Shown piece by piece: positions 56,890 to 64,000 of a stretch of 64,000 bases of DNA (the first letter of the stretch is position 1; every line of letters begins with the position of its first letter). The position numbers and the translations under genes are program-made. This stretch comes from Corynebacterium sp. NML130628. Its GTDB lineage: Bacteria; Actinomycetota; Actinomycetes; Mycobacteriales; Mycobacteriaceae. The notes below the pieces were generated by a model. The model saw only the letters and a program-made list of their open reading frames with translations, had not been told where the DNA came from and did no database searches. Where the stretch lies: the NCBI RefSeq assembly GCF_001875665.1, contig NZ_MLAL01000045.1, forward strand, positions 124,001 through 188,000. Direction: 5' to 3'.

Positions 56890-57192
56890 TAATTTTCCTT
56901 CTAAGTTTTTACGCCGAGACGGCAATCGCCTGAACATGCAAAAATGAGGGCTCTTTCCCGGGGCCCTACCGCACGTCCAGAACGTCCCGCCACGTTGATG
57001 CGAAAACGATCAGACACTTCACCTTTAGATGGTGAACCGTCCGACACAGTATCACGTTTACCGTCCATCACGCAACAATGGCTCCACGGTCGGCTTCCCC
57101 TCCCCCGGTAGAGGGTAAACCTAAGAACCACTTCCTTACCACTACACCTACGCCACCACCCACCCGTCGTCCGAGCACAGCAGACCACGGAA
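56890..57192 (-). promoter_or_regulatory. rpsL promoter and leader region
   Basis: This is a gene-free divergent spacer. On the minus strand TTGCGT (57070-57075), 18 bp, and TACTGT (57046-57051) form a plausible rpsL promoter. It gives a leader of about 150 nt with the hairpin TTCACC-N7-GGTGAA (57018-57036). The stretch 57080-57190 holds GC-rich repeats without an assignable function. A tRNA-like look on the minus strand near 57108-57165 does not fold into a tRNA. Confidence 0.5.
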
Positions 57193-57239
57193 CTACCATA
57201 TCTAGTAGTGGTAGCTACTTTTGTGTCGATATCTACTAA
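57193..57239 (+). promoter_or_regulatory. Two tandem NrdR-type boxes upstream of nrdD
   Basis: Box 1 (57193-57208, core CCATATCTAG) and box 2 (57224-57239, core CGATATCTAC) each fit the palindromic NrdR consensus acaCwATATaTwGtgt with a few deviations. They are exactly 31 bp apart (three helical turns), the spacing known for cooperative NrdR binding. They lie 57-103 bp before the nrdD start. NrdR represses ribonucleotide reductase genes when dATP/ATP signals sufficiency. Confidence 0.75.
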
Positions 57240-57295
57240 ATGCGATCTATGGAATTACAGCTACGTTAGTAACGAACCGAGAGAAAGGAAGACGC

Positions 57296-59083
57296 ATGGC
57301 CGCAACCAACCAGGTCGACCCCCGCACCACGATCAACGAATACCTCCACCGCGCTGATTGGCGCATCAACGCAAACGCAAACCAGGACTACTCACTTGGT
57401 GGGATGATCCTCAACTCTGCCGGCAAAATCACCGCCAACTACTGGCTCGACGAAGTCTTTTCCAACGCCGCCGGAAAGGCGCACCGCAACGGCGACCTTC
57501 ACATCCACGATCTAGACATGCTCTCCGGATACTGTGCAGGCTGGTCATTACGCCAGCTCCTCGAGGAGGGGTTCGGAGGAGTGCCGGGCACGATTTCCTC
57601 AACGCCCCCAAGGCATTTTTCTTCCGCGTGCGGGCAGGTGGTCAACTTCCTCGGCACGTTGCAGAACGAATGGGCTGGTGCTCAAGCGTTTTCGAGCTTC
57701 GACACGTATATGGCACCGTTTGTACGGCTGGATTCCCTGTCGTACGAGGACGTGCTGCAGCATATGCAGGAGTTCGTTTTTAACCTCAATGTCCCTTCCC
57801 GCTGGGGGACACAGACCCCATTTACGAACCTCACCTTCGACTGGACATGCCCGGAAGATCTCGCGGACCAGACCCCTTTCATCGGTGGCGAGCCGGTCGA
57901 CTTCACCTACGGCGATCTCCAATTGGAAATGGACATAATTAACCGCGCGTTCATCGAAGTCATGTCCCAAGGTGACGCAGACGGCCGCCCTTTCACGTTC
58001 CCTATCCCGACCTACAACATCACAAAGGACTTCGACTGGGACTCCCCAAACGCGGAGGCCTTGTTTGCCATGACTGGTAAGTACGGGCTCCCGTACTTCC
58101 AGAACTTCCTCAACTCTGATTTGGATCCCGGCATGATCCGATCCATGTGCTGCCGTCTCCAGCTTGACCTTCGGGAATTACTCAAGCGTGGCAACGGCCT
58201 TTTCGGTTCTGCAGAACTCACTGGCTCCATCGGTGTGGTAACGCTGAATTGTGCGCGCCTCGGGTACCTCTTCCCGAACGACGAGGCTGCGCTGCTTCGC
58301 AGGGTTGATGAGTTGATCGAAGTGGCCGTCGATACGCTGGAGCGGCGCCGAGCGTTTGTGCAAGAGTGCTTCGACAAGGGGCTGTACCCGTACACGAAGC
58401 GGTGGCTCCCGGGCTTCGATAACCACTTCACCACTATTGGCGTCAACGGTTGCAACGAAATGGTGCGAAACTTCACTGGGGACGCCTACGACATCACCGA
58501 TCCTCAATGCCACGCGATGGTGGCGCGTCTGCTCGATCACATCAATGCTCGCATCACTGAAGCACAAGAACGCACCGGGCACCTCTACAACCTGGAGGCC
58601 TCGCCCGCAGAAGGTGCCACGTACCGATTCGCACGCGAAGACCGCGCGCGCTACCCCGGCATTATTCAGGCAGGCACCGAAGAGCAGCCTTACTACACCA
58701 ATTCCTCGCAGCTGCCGGTGGCGCACACGCCGGACCCCTTTGCAGCGCTCGCCGCGCAGGAAGACCTGCAAACCAAGTACACCGGTGGCACGGTACTACA
58801 CCTCTACATGGGCGCGGCGATGTCCAGCGGTGAAGCTACCGCGGCACTTGTGCGCCGCAGCCTGGAGACGTTCCGACTGCCATACATCACCATCACACCG
58901 ACATTCTCCATCTGTGCAAACCACGGCTACATCTCCGGCGAGCACCCAGAATGCCCGCACTGTGGCACGACTACCGAAATGTGGACGCGTGTGATGGGGT
59001 ACTTCCGACCCATGCAAAGCTTCAACACTGGTAAGAAGGGTGAGTTCGCTGAGCGCCACTACTTCGCCGAAGCCTACGTCTAA
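57296..59083 (+). CDS. nrdD: Anaerobic (class III) ribonucleoside-triphosphate reductase
   Basis: 595 residues from ATG 57296 (ribosome site AGAAAGGAAG). The barrel includes GDLHIHDLDMLSGYCAGWSL, the thiyl-cysteine loop region VTLNCARLGYLF, the zinc site ICANHGYISGEHPECPHCG, and the glycyl-radical motif TRVMGYFRPMQSFNTGKKGE. No N-terminal ATP-cone is present, unlike the longer E. coli enzyme, so allosteric activity control may be absent. It makes deoxynucleotides without oxygen; many relatives use formate as reductant. The 3' end overlaps the predicted nrdG start by 44 bp. Confidence 0.92.
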   Translation: MAATNQVDPRTTINEYLHRADWRINANANQDYSLGGMILNSAGKITANYWLDEVFSNAAGKAHRNGDLHIHDLDMLSGYCAGWSLRQLLEEGFGGVPGTISSTPPRHFSSACGQVVNFLGTLQNEWAGAQAFSSFDTYMAPFVRLDSLSYEDVLQHMQEFVFNLNVPSRWGTQTPFTNLTFDWTCPEDLADQTPFIGGEPVDFTYGDLQLEMDIINRAFIEVMSQGDADGRPFTFPIPTYNITKDFDWDSPNAEALFAMTGKYGLPYFQNFLNSDLDPGMIRSMCCRLQLDLRELLKRGNGLFGSAELTGSIGVVTLNCARLGYLFPNDEAALLRRVDELIEVAVDTLERRRAFVQECFDKGLYPYTKRWLPGFDNHFTTIGVNGCNEMVRNFTGDAYDITDPQCHAMVARLLDHINARITEAQERTGHLYNLEASPAEGATYRFAREDRARYPGIIQAGTEEQPYYTNSSQLPVAHTPDPFAALAAQEDLQTKYTGGTVLHLYMGAAMSSGEATAALVRRSLETFRLPYITITPTFSICANHGYISGEHPECPHCGTTTEMWTRVMGYFRPMQSFNTGKKGEFAERHYFAEAYV

Positions 59084-59711
59084 CCTCCCAGTGGCGGGGA
59101 TCATTCCGTTCTCCGCCACGGATTGGCCGGGGCGCCTCACCGTCACTGCGTTCACGCAGGGCTGTCCGCTGCGGTGTCGCTACTGTCACAATCCGGCGCT
59201 GCAAGAGTTCACTCCGGGGGTTCATGAGTTCACAGAAGTGCTTGATTTGCTGCGAGCGCGCCGCGGCCTTATCGACGCCCTCGTCATCTCCGGCGGTGAA
59301 CCGTTGGCATGCGCGGGCCTCGGCGATGCGATCGCGGCAACACACGACATCGGTTTCCCCGTCGGGTTGCACACCAGTGGCTATGCGCCCACGCGACTTC
59401 ACACACTGCTTTCCGACGCCACTACCCGTCCCGACTGGATCGGGTTCGACGTGAAAGCGCTTCCGGAACACCTGCCGTCGGTCACCGGTGTATCCAACGC
59501 GGCTGCTGCCCGAATGTGGGAAAGCCTAGACATCGTGTGCAACGCTGCCAGTGATCACGGGATGGGGCTGCAGCTCCGTACTACGCTGTGGCCCGGCTCC
59601 GTGATTGAGCAGCACCTCGACCAGCTGCAAGACGCTGTTGCCCAGCGAGGTCAGGAACTCGTGCTGCAGTGGGCACGAGGGGTCAACTCCCAGGGTGTTT
59701 ACAGCGCCTAA
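59040..59711 (+). CDS. nrdG: Anaerobic ribonucleotide reductase activating protein (radical SAM)
   Basis: Up to 223 residues with the radical-SAM cluster motif CPLRCRYCHNPAL (CxxxCxxC), ALVISGGEPLACAGLGDAI (the GGE motif) and the family start AGIIPFSATDWPGRLTVTAF. It generates the glycyl radical on NrdD using SAM and a 4Fe-4S cluster. The start is uncertain: GTG 59040 overlaps nrdD by 44 bp; GTG 59091, 7 bp after the nrdD stop, fits the usual family N-terminus better. Neither has a strong ribosome site. Confidence 0.88.
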   Translation: MSSLSATTSPKPTSNLPVAGIIPFSATDWPGRLTVTAFTQGCPLRCRYCHNPALQEFTPGVHEFTEVLDLLRARRGLIDALVISGGEPLACAGLGDAIAATHDIGFPVGLHTSGYAPTRLHTLLSDATTRPDWIGFDVKALPEHLPSVTGVSNAAAARMWESLDIVCNAASDHGMGLQLRTTLWPGSVIEQHLDQLQDAVAQRGQELVLQWARGVNSQGVYSA

Positions 59712-59716
59712 CGCAA

Positions 59717-59754
59717 AGCGCCCCGCCTCCCTCAATTCAGGGTGGCGGGGCGCT
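59717..59754. terminator. Bidirectional terminator between nrdG and rpoC
   Basis: AGCGCCCCGCC(TCCCTCAATTCAGGG)TGGCGGGGCGCT: 11-bp GC arms, with a CCCT/AGGG inner pair, between convergent genes. T-runs are poor on both sides. Confidence 0.7.
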
Positions 59755-59791
59755 GGTGCTGGGTAGCAGACCTAGCTACAAGCCAGAGTCA

Positions 59792-62700
59792 CTAGATCTG
59801 GTCGTACCCGTATTCCTCCAGTGGGACGGAGGCGCCGGTGTAGTCGCCGTAGGCTTCGTCGCCGTAGATACCGTCGCCGAAGGACGGGATCGAGTAGGCG
59901 GCGGAGCGGGCGGCTTCCGTCGGCTTCACCGTGATGTTGCGGTAGCGGGAAATACCGGTACCGGCCGGGATCAGCTTACCGATGATCACGTTCTCCTTCA
60001 GACCAATCAGCTGGTCGGAACGCTTGTTGATGGCAGCGTCCGTGAGCACGCGCGTGGTCTCCTGGAACGAGGCGGCGGACAGCCAGGACTCGGTAGCCAG
60101 GGAGGCCTTGGTGATGCCCATGATCTCGGAGCGCATCTCTGCTGGCTCGCCACCGTCGGCGACGACTGCGGCGTTGACCTGGCGTGCCTCCGACAGGTCA
60201 ACGAGCGTGCCTGGCAGGAACTCGGTGGTACCCGAGTCGATGACGGTGCCACGACGCAGCATCTGACGGATGATGATCTCGATGTGCTTGTCGTGGATGG
60301 ACACACCCTGGGTGCGGTACACAGCCTGCACCTCGTCGATGAGGTGCTTCTCCACACCACGGCGGCCGAGGACCTCGAGCACGTCGTGTGGATCAGCAGC
60401 GCCGCGCAGGAGGCGGTCGCCCACGTTGACGTGGTCGCCTTCACGCAGGGAGCGCTCGATCATCGCGTTCGGGTTGGACTCCATCGGGCGGCGGACCTGC
60501 GCCAGGCCCTGGCGCTTCGACAGCTTCTCGTAGACCACAACGTCGGAGCCGTCATCGGGGTGGATGGTGAGCGTCCAGAAGTTGCCTTCGTCCTCGAGGG
60601 TGATGGTGCCGGCCACGGATGCGATCGGGGCGCAGTTCTTCGGCACGCGGGCCTCGAACAGCTCCTGGACACGTGGCAGACCACCGGTAATGTCGCCACC
60701 GACACCACCCTGGTGGAAGGTACGCATGGTCAGCTGGGTGCCAGGCTCACCAATGGACTGTGCAGCCACGATACCGACGGCTTCGCCGATGTCGACCAGC
60801 TTGCCGGATGCCATGGACTTGCCGTAGCACTTCGCGCAGACACCGGTTGGGGTCTGGCAGGTCAGTACCGAGCGGACCTTGACTTCCTCAACGCCGGCGG
60901 CGACGAGGGCGTCGATACGCTCTTCCGAAAGCTCAGCATCGGCCTCGAGCACGACGTTGCCCTCGGCGTCCTTCGCATCGGATGCGAGGACGCGGCCAGC
61001 AATCGAAGTCTCGACGAACTCGTCGCGGACGAACTTCTCGCCAGCGAGCTGCGCGACAGGGACCTTGACGCCCTGGCGGGTGCCACAGTCATGTTCGCGG
61101 ACAATGACGTCCTGAGCCACGTCGACGAGACGGCGGGTCAGGTAGCCGGAGTCCGCGGTACGCAGTGCCGTATCGGCAAGACCCTTACGGGAACCGTGGG
61201 AGTTGTTGAAGTACTCCATCACTGTCAGGCCTTCGCGGAAGGAGGTCTTGATCGGGCGGGTGATGTACTCACCACGCGAGTTCACGACCATGCCCTTCAT
61301 GCCGGCCAGGGTCCAGATCTGACGCATGTTACCGGCAGCACCGGACTTCACGATCATCGGAATCGGGTTGTCATCCGGGTACAGCGCCTCAACCGCTTCA
61401 CCGACCTGGTTGGTGGCGTCCTGCCACAGCTCCACGAGACGGTCGTAACGGTTCTCCTCGGTCAGGGCACCCTTCTCCCAGTACTTGCGCTCGATTTCCT
61501 CGGCGCGCTGCTCGTACTGCTCAAGAATTTCCGTCTTGTTCGGAAGCACCAACACGTCAGACATGGAGATGGTCACGCCGGAACGGGTAGCCCAGTAGAA
61601 ACCGGCATCCTTCAGCTTGTCCAGCGTCTGGGCAACGGTGATCATCGGGTACTTCTCCACCATCGACTGGATGATGTCGCCCAACAGCACCTTGCCGGAG
61701 CCACCGCCCTTACGGACCATGGCGCCTTCCTGGTACGGGAAGTTGAACGGAAGCAACTCGTTGAACATGATACGACCAAGGGTGGTCTCCATCATCCACG
61801 CCTGGCCCTTCGACCAACCCTCTGGGAACTGCTCCGCCTCGATCTCGCGAGTCGGACGCAGGTGATCAATGCGAACCTTGATCGGTGCCTGGAGGCCAAG
61901 CACGCCCAGGTCGTAGGCCATGATGGCCTCGCGGTAAGAGGAGTACACGCCCTTTGCTGGGCCGTTCTCATCAGCAGGAGTGAAGCGACCCTCGCCGCCA
62001 ATCTCGTCCTCAGCCTTTTCCATGGTCAGGAAGTACAGGCCAGTCACCATGTCCAGGCGCGGCATCGCCAGTGGCTTACCGGATGCCGGGGACAGGATGT
62101 TGTTCGAGGACAGCATCAGAATGCGAGCCTCAGCCTGCGCCTCTGCGGACAGCGGCAGGTGGACTGCCATCTGGTCACCGTCAAAGTCAGCGTTGAACGC
62201 CTCACAAGCCAGCGGGTGCAGCTGAATTGCCTTACCCTCGACCAGCTTCGGCTCGAACGCCTGAATACCAAGACGGTGCAGAGTTGGTGCGCGGTTCAGC
62301 AACACTGGGTGCTCGGAAATCGCCTCTTCGAGGACGTCCCACACCTCAGGGCGCTGGCGCTCCACCATGCGCTTCGCCGACTTGATGTTCTGCGCATACT
62401 CGTTATCGACGAGGCGCTTCATCACGAACGGCTTGAACAACTCGAGCGCCATCAGCTTCGGCAGACCACACTCGTGCATCTTCAGCTGCGGACCAACAAT
62501 GATGACCGAACGGCCAGAGTAGTCCACACGCTTACCCAGCAGGTTCTGACGGAAGCGGCCCTGCTTACCCTTCAGCAGATCAGACAGCGACTTCAACGGA
62601 CGGTTGCCAGGGCCCGTAACAGGGCGGCCGCGGCGGCCGTTGTCGAAGAGGGCGTCGACAGACTCCTGCAGCATGCGCTTCTCGTTGTTCACGATGATCT

Positions 62701-63790
62701 CTGGGGCACCCAGATCGATCATGCGCTTCAAACGGTTGTTGCGGTTGATCACGCGGCGGTACAGGTCATTCAAGTCCGAGGTGGCGAAGCGGCCACCGTC
62801 GAGCTGCACCATCGGGCGCAGCTCCGGCGGGATAACCGGGATCGCGTCCAGGATCATGCCGGCAGGATCGTTACCGGAACGCTGGAACGCAGCTACAACC
62901 TTCAGACGCTTCAGCGCACGGACCTTCTTCTGGCCCTTGCCCTCCGCGATGATGGTGCGCAGCTCCTCCGCCTCAGCTTCAAGGTCGAAGTTGCGGATCA
63001 GCGTCTGAATCGCCTCAGCGCCCATGCCGCCGGTGAAGTAATCCTCGTAACGGTCCACGAGCTCTTCGTAGAGGAACTCGTCGATAATCATCTGCTTCGG
63101 AGCAAGCTTCTGGAAGGTCGACCAGATCTCGTCGAGGCGCTCAACCTCACGCTCGCCAGCCTCACGGATGTGCTGCATCTCCTTGTCCGCAGCGTTCTGC
63201 ACCTTCTTGCGGGCAGCGGCAGTCGCGCCGGCGGCCTCGAGCTCAGCGAGGTCCTCCTCCAGCTTCTGCGCACGCTCCGCAATCTCGGCGTTAGCGTCCT
63301 GCTCAACTTCCTTCTTCTCGAGCAGCATCTCCGCCTCGAGCGTCGACATATCGTTGTGACGCGCCTCCTCATCAACACTGGTGACGATGTTGGCAGCGAA
63401 GTAAATGATGCGCTCCAGATCCTTCGGAGCAAGATCCAGCAGGTAGCCAAGGCGCGACGGGACGCCCTTGAAGTACCAAATGTGGGTCACCGGTGCAGCC
63501 AGCTCAATGTGGCCCATGCGCTCACGGCGAACCTTCGACTTGGTGACCTCGACGCCACAACGCTCACAAATGATGCCCTTGTAGCGAACACGCTTGTACT
63601 TGCCACACGCACACTCCCAGTCGCGAGTAGGACCGAAGATGCGCTCGCAGAACAGGCCGTCCTTTTCCGGCTTCAACGTGCGGTAGTTAATCGTTTCGGG
63701 CTTCTTGACCTCACCATGCGACCAACGACGGATGTCGTCAGCAGTAGCCAGGCCGATGCGAAGCTCGTCGAAGAGGTTTACGTCAAACAC
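59792..63790 (-). CDS. rpoC: RNA polymerase beta' subunit
   Basis: 1332 residues from GTG 63790 ([20 protein letters not shown], ribosome site AAAGGGAA). Zinc site 1 is [20 protein letters not shown], the catalytic Mg loop is [17 protein letters not shown], zinc site 2 is [18 protein letters not shown], and the C-terminal region is complete to [14 protein letters not shown]. Length and the short beta'-a1 region are actinobacterial. It lies 71 bp after rpoB with a hairpin between. Confidence 0.99.
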   Translation of the reverse strand: MFDVNLFDELRIGLATADDIRRWSHGEVKKPETINYRTLKPEKDGLFCERIFGPTRDWECACGKYKRVRYKGIICERCGVEVTKSKVRRERMGHIELAAPVTHIWYFKGVPSRLGYLLDLAPKDLERIIYFAANIVTSVDEEARHNDMSTLEAEMLLEKKEVEQDANAEIAERAQKLEEDLAELEAAGATAAARKKVQNAADKEMQHIREAGEREVERLDEIWSTFQKLAPKQMIIDEFLYEELVDRYEDYFTGGMGAEAIQTLIRNFDLEAEAEELRTIIAEGKGQKKVRALKRLKVVAAFQRSGNDPAGMILDAIPVIPPELRPMVQLDGGRFATSDLNDLYRRVINRNNRLKRMIDLGAPEIIVNNEKRMLQESVDALFDNGRRGRPVTGPGNRPLKSLSDLLKGKQGRFRQNLLGKRVDYSGRSVIIVGPQLKMHECGLPKLMALELFKPFVMKRLVDNEYAQNIKSAKRMVERQRPEVWDVLEEAISEHPVLLNRAPTLHRLGIQAFEPKLVEGKAIQLHPLACEAFNADFDGDQMAVHLPLSAEAQAEARILMLSSNNILSPASGKPLAMPRLDMVTGLYFLTMEKAEDEIGGEGRFTPADENGPAKGVYSSYREAIMAYDLGVLGLQAPIKVRIDHLRPTREIEAEQFPEGWSKGQAWMMETTLGRIMFNELLPFNFPYQEGAMVRKGGGSGKVLLGDIIQSMVEKYPMITVAQTLDKLKDAGFYWATRSGVTISMSDVLVLPNKTEILEQYEQRAEEIERKYWEKGALTEENRYDRLVELWQDATNQVGEAVEALYPDDNPIPMIVKSGAAGNMRQIWTLAGMKGMVVNSRGEYITRPIKTSFREGLTVMEYFNNSHGSRKGLADTALRTADSGYLTRRLVDVAQDVIVREHDCGTRQGVKVPVAQLAGEKFVRDEFVETSIAGRVLASDAKDAEGNVVLEADAELSEERIDALVAAGVEEVKVRSVLTCQTPTGVCAKCYGKSMASGKLVDIGEAVGIVAAQSIGEPGTQLTMRTFHQGGVGGDITGGLPRVQELFEARVPKNCAPIASVAGTITLEDEGNFWTLTIHPDDGSDVVVYEKLSKRQGLAQVRRPMESNPNAMIERSLREGDHVNVGDRLLRGAADPHDVLEVLGRRGVEKHLIDEVQAVYRTQGVSIHDKHIEIIIRQMLRRGTVIDSGTTEFLPGTLVDLSEARQVNAAVVADGGEPAEMRSEIMGITKASLATESWLSAASFQETTRVLTDAAINKRSDQLIGLKENVIIGKLIPAGTGISRYRNITVKPTEAARSAAYSIPSFGDGIYGDEAYGDYTGASVPLEEYGYDQI

Positions 63791-63805
63791 GTAAATTCCC
63801 TTTCA

Positions 63806-63825
63806 CCTCCCCAACGACGGGGAGG
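63806..63825 (-). promoter_or_regulatory. Hairpin just upstream of the rpoC ribosome site
   Basis: CCTCCCC-N6-GGGGAGG (7-bp arms) lies in the rpoB-rpoC spacer, 15 nt upstream of the rpoC start on the minus strand. Its right arm is purine-rich and abuts the AAAGGGAA ribosome site, so it may act as a processing or translational element rather than a terminator (no T-run). Confidence 0.4.
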
Positions 63826-63861
63826 ATTGCAGTTGGATAGATTCTTTCGTTCGTTCCTGGC

Positions 63862-64000
63862 TTAGGCGGTGTCCGTCGCGGAGCCCTCGTCACGTGACAG
63901 GTTGATGCCAAGGGAGGAACCAGCCTGATCAAAGTCGTCGTCGTCGCCGTCGAGCTCCATCGGGGTGCCGTCCGTCGAAAGAACCTCGACGTTCAGGCAC
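63862..64000 (-). CDS. rpoB: RNA polymerase beta subunit, C-terminal end (cut by window edge)
   Basis: The last 45 codons are visible: CLNVEVLSTDGTPMELDGDD, then an acidic run and SSLGINLSRDEGSATDTA. The LNVEVLS and LGINLSR motifs are typical of the actinobacterial RpoB C-terminus. It is followed by rpoC. The rifampicin-resistance region is outside the window. Confidence 0.96.
   Translation of the reverse strand, partial: CLNVEVLSTDGTPMELDGDDDDFDQAGSSLGINLSRDEGSATDTA

Noticed and set aside
57108..57165. A tRNA-like stretch on the minus strand (GGTGTAGTGGTAAGG)
   Set aside because: It resembles a D-arm only. There is no GGTTCRA T-loop, no acceptor stem and no anticodon stem that pairs.
59669..63865. 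A 1398-codon open frame on the plus strand
   Set aside because: It lies wholly antisense to rpoC, whose motifs are unambiguous. Long antisense frames are common in GC-rich coding DNA.

Overview
The window is a GC-rich chromosomal segment from a member of the genus Corynebacterium. The evidence is a single type VII (ESX) secretion locus next to truA-rplQ-rpoA, a PtsS-type sucrose transporter, an FdhD/DUF6457 pair, zinc-free S4, and ribosomal operons broken up by metabolic genes. The species cannot be named from sequence alone. Nearly all genes are housekeeping. The accessory genes sit as cassettes between blocks of the ribosomal superoperons.

Layout from left to right. (1) 1-4.7 kb: ESX core genes eccC (cut by the window edge), eccD, mycP and eccB. 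(2) 4.7-15 kb, minus strand: a DUF6541 membrane protein, truA, rplQ, rpoA, rpsD, rpsK, rpsM, infA, an L,D-transpeptidase, map, adk and secY. (3) 15.2-20 kb, plus strand: dmsABC with its TorD/DmsD-type chaperone. (4) 20-22.8 kb, minus: rplO-rpmD-rpsE-rplR-rplF-rpsH. (5) 23-26.2 kb: an M20 amidohydrolase, a DUF6457 protein, fdhD and an FNT formate/nitrite channel. (6) 26.4-27.7 kb, minus: rplE-rplX-rplN. (7) 27.9-42.6 kb: a second FNT channel, sucrose uptake and use (ptsS, scrB, fructokinase), a luciferase-like oxidoreductase, glmS, SulP, an ABC permease with its adaptor, and a DsrE / TusA-MetE fusion / TusA operon. (8) 42.7-47.9 kb, minus: rpsQ back to rpsJ (S10 operon). (9) 47.9-48.3 kb, minus: an apparent tryptophan attenuator ahead of a 31-codon ORF. 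(10) 48.4-51.4 kb, plus: an Asp23/Gls24-AmaP-type envelope-stress operon. (11) 51.5-52.1 kb: a 530-bp non-coding element with 25-bp terminal inverted repeats and a target-site duplication. (12) 52-57 kb, minus: tuf, fusA, rpsG, rpsL. (13) 57.2-59.7 kb, plus: anaerobic ribonucleotide reductase nrdDG behind two NrdR-like boxes. (14) 59.8-64 kb, minus: rpoC and the 3' end of rpoB.

The accessory genes suggest a facultative anaerobe: DMSO respiration, a class III ribonucleotide reductase (a family that in many members is reduced by formate), two formate/nitrite channels, and FdhD for formate dehydrogenase maturation. The enzymes that would make or oxidise formate are not in the window.

The least explained items are the DsrE/TusA/MetE-like operon (40.4-42.6 kb), the Trp-codon leader with a terminator upstream of a microprotein (48.0-48.3 kb), and the 530-bp inverted-repeat element (51.5-52.1 kb). 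Several genes also appear leaderless, with a TAnnnT box ending 6-7 nt before the start codon.
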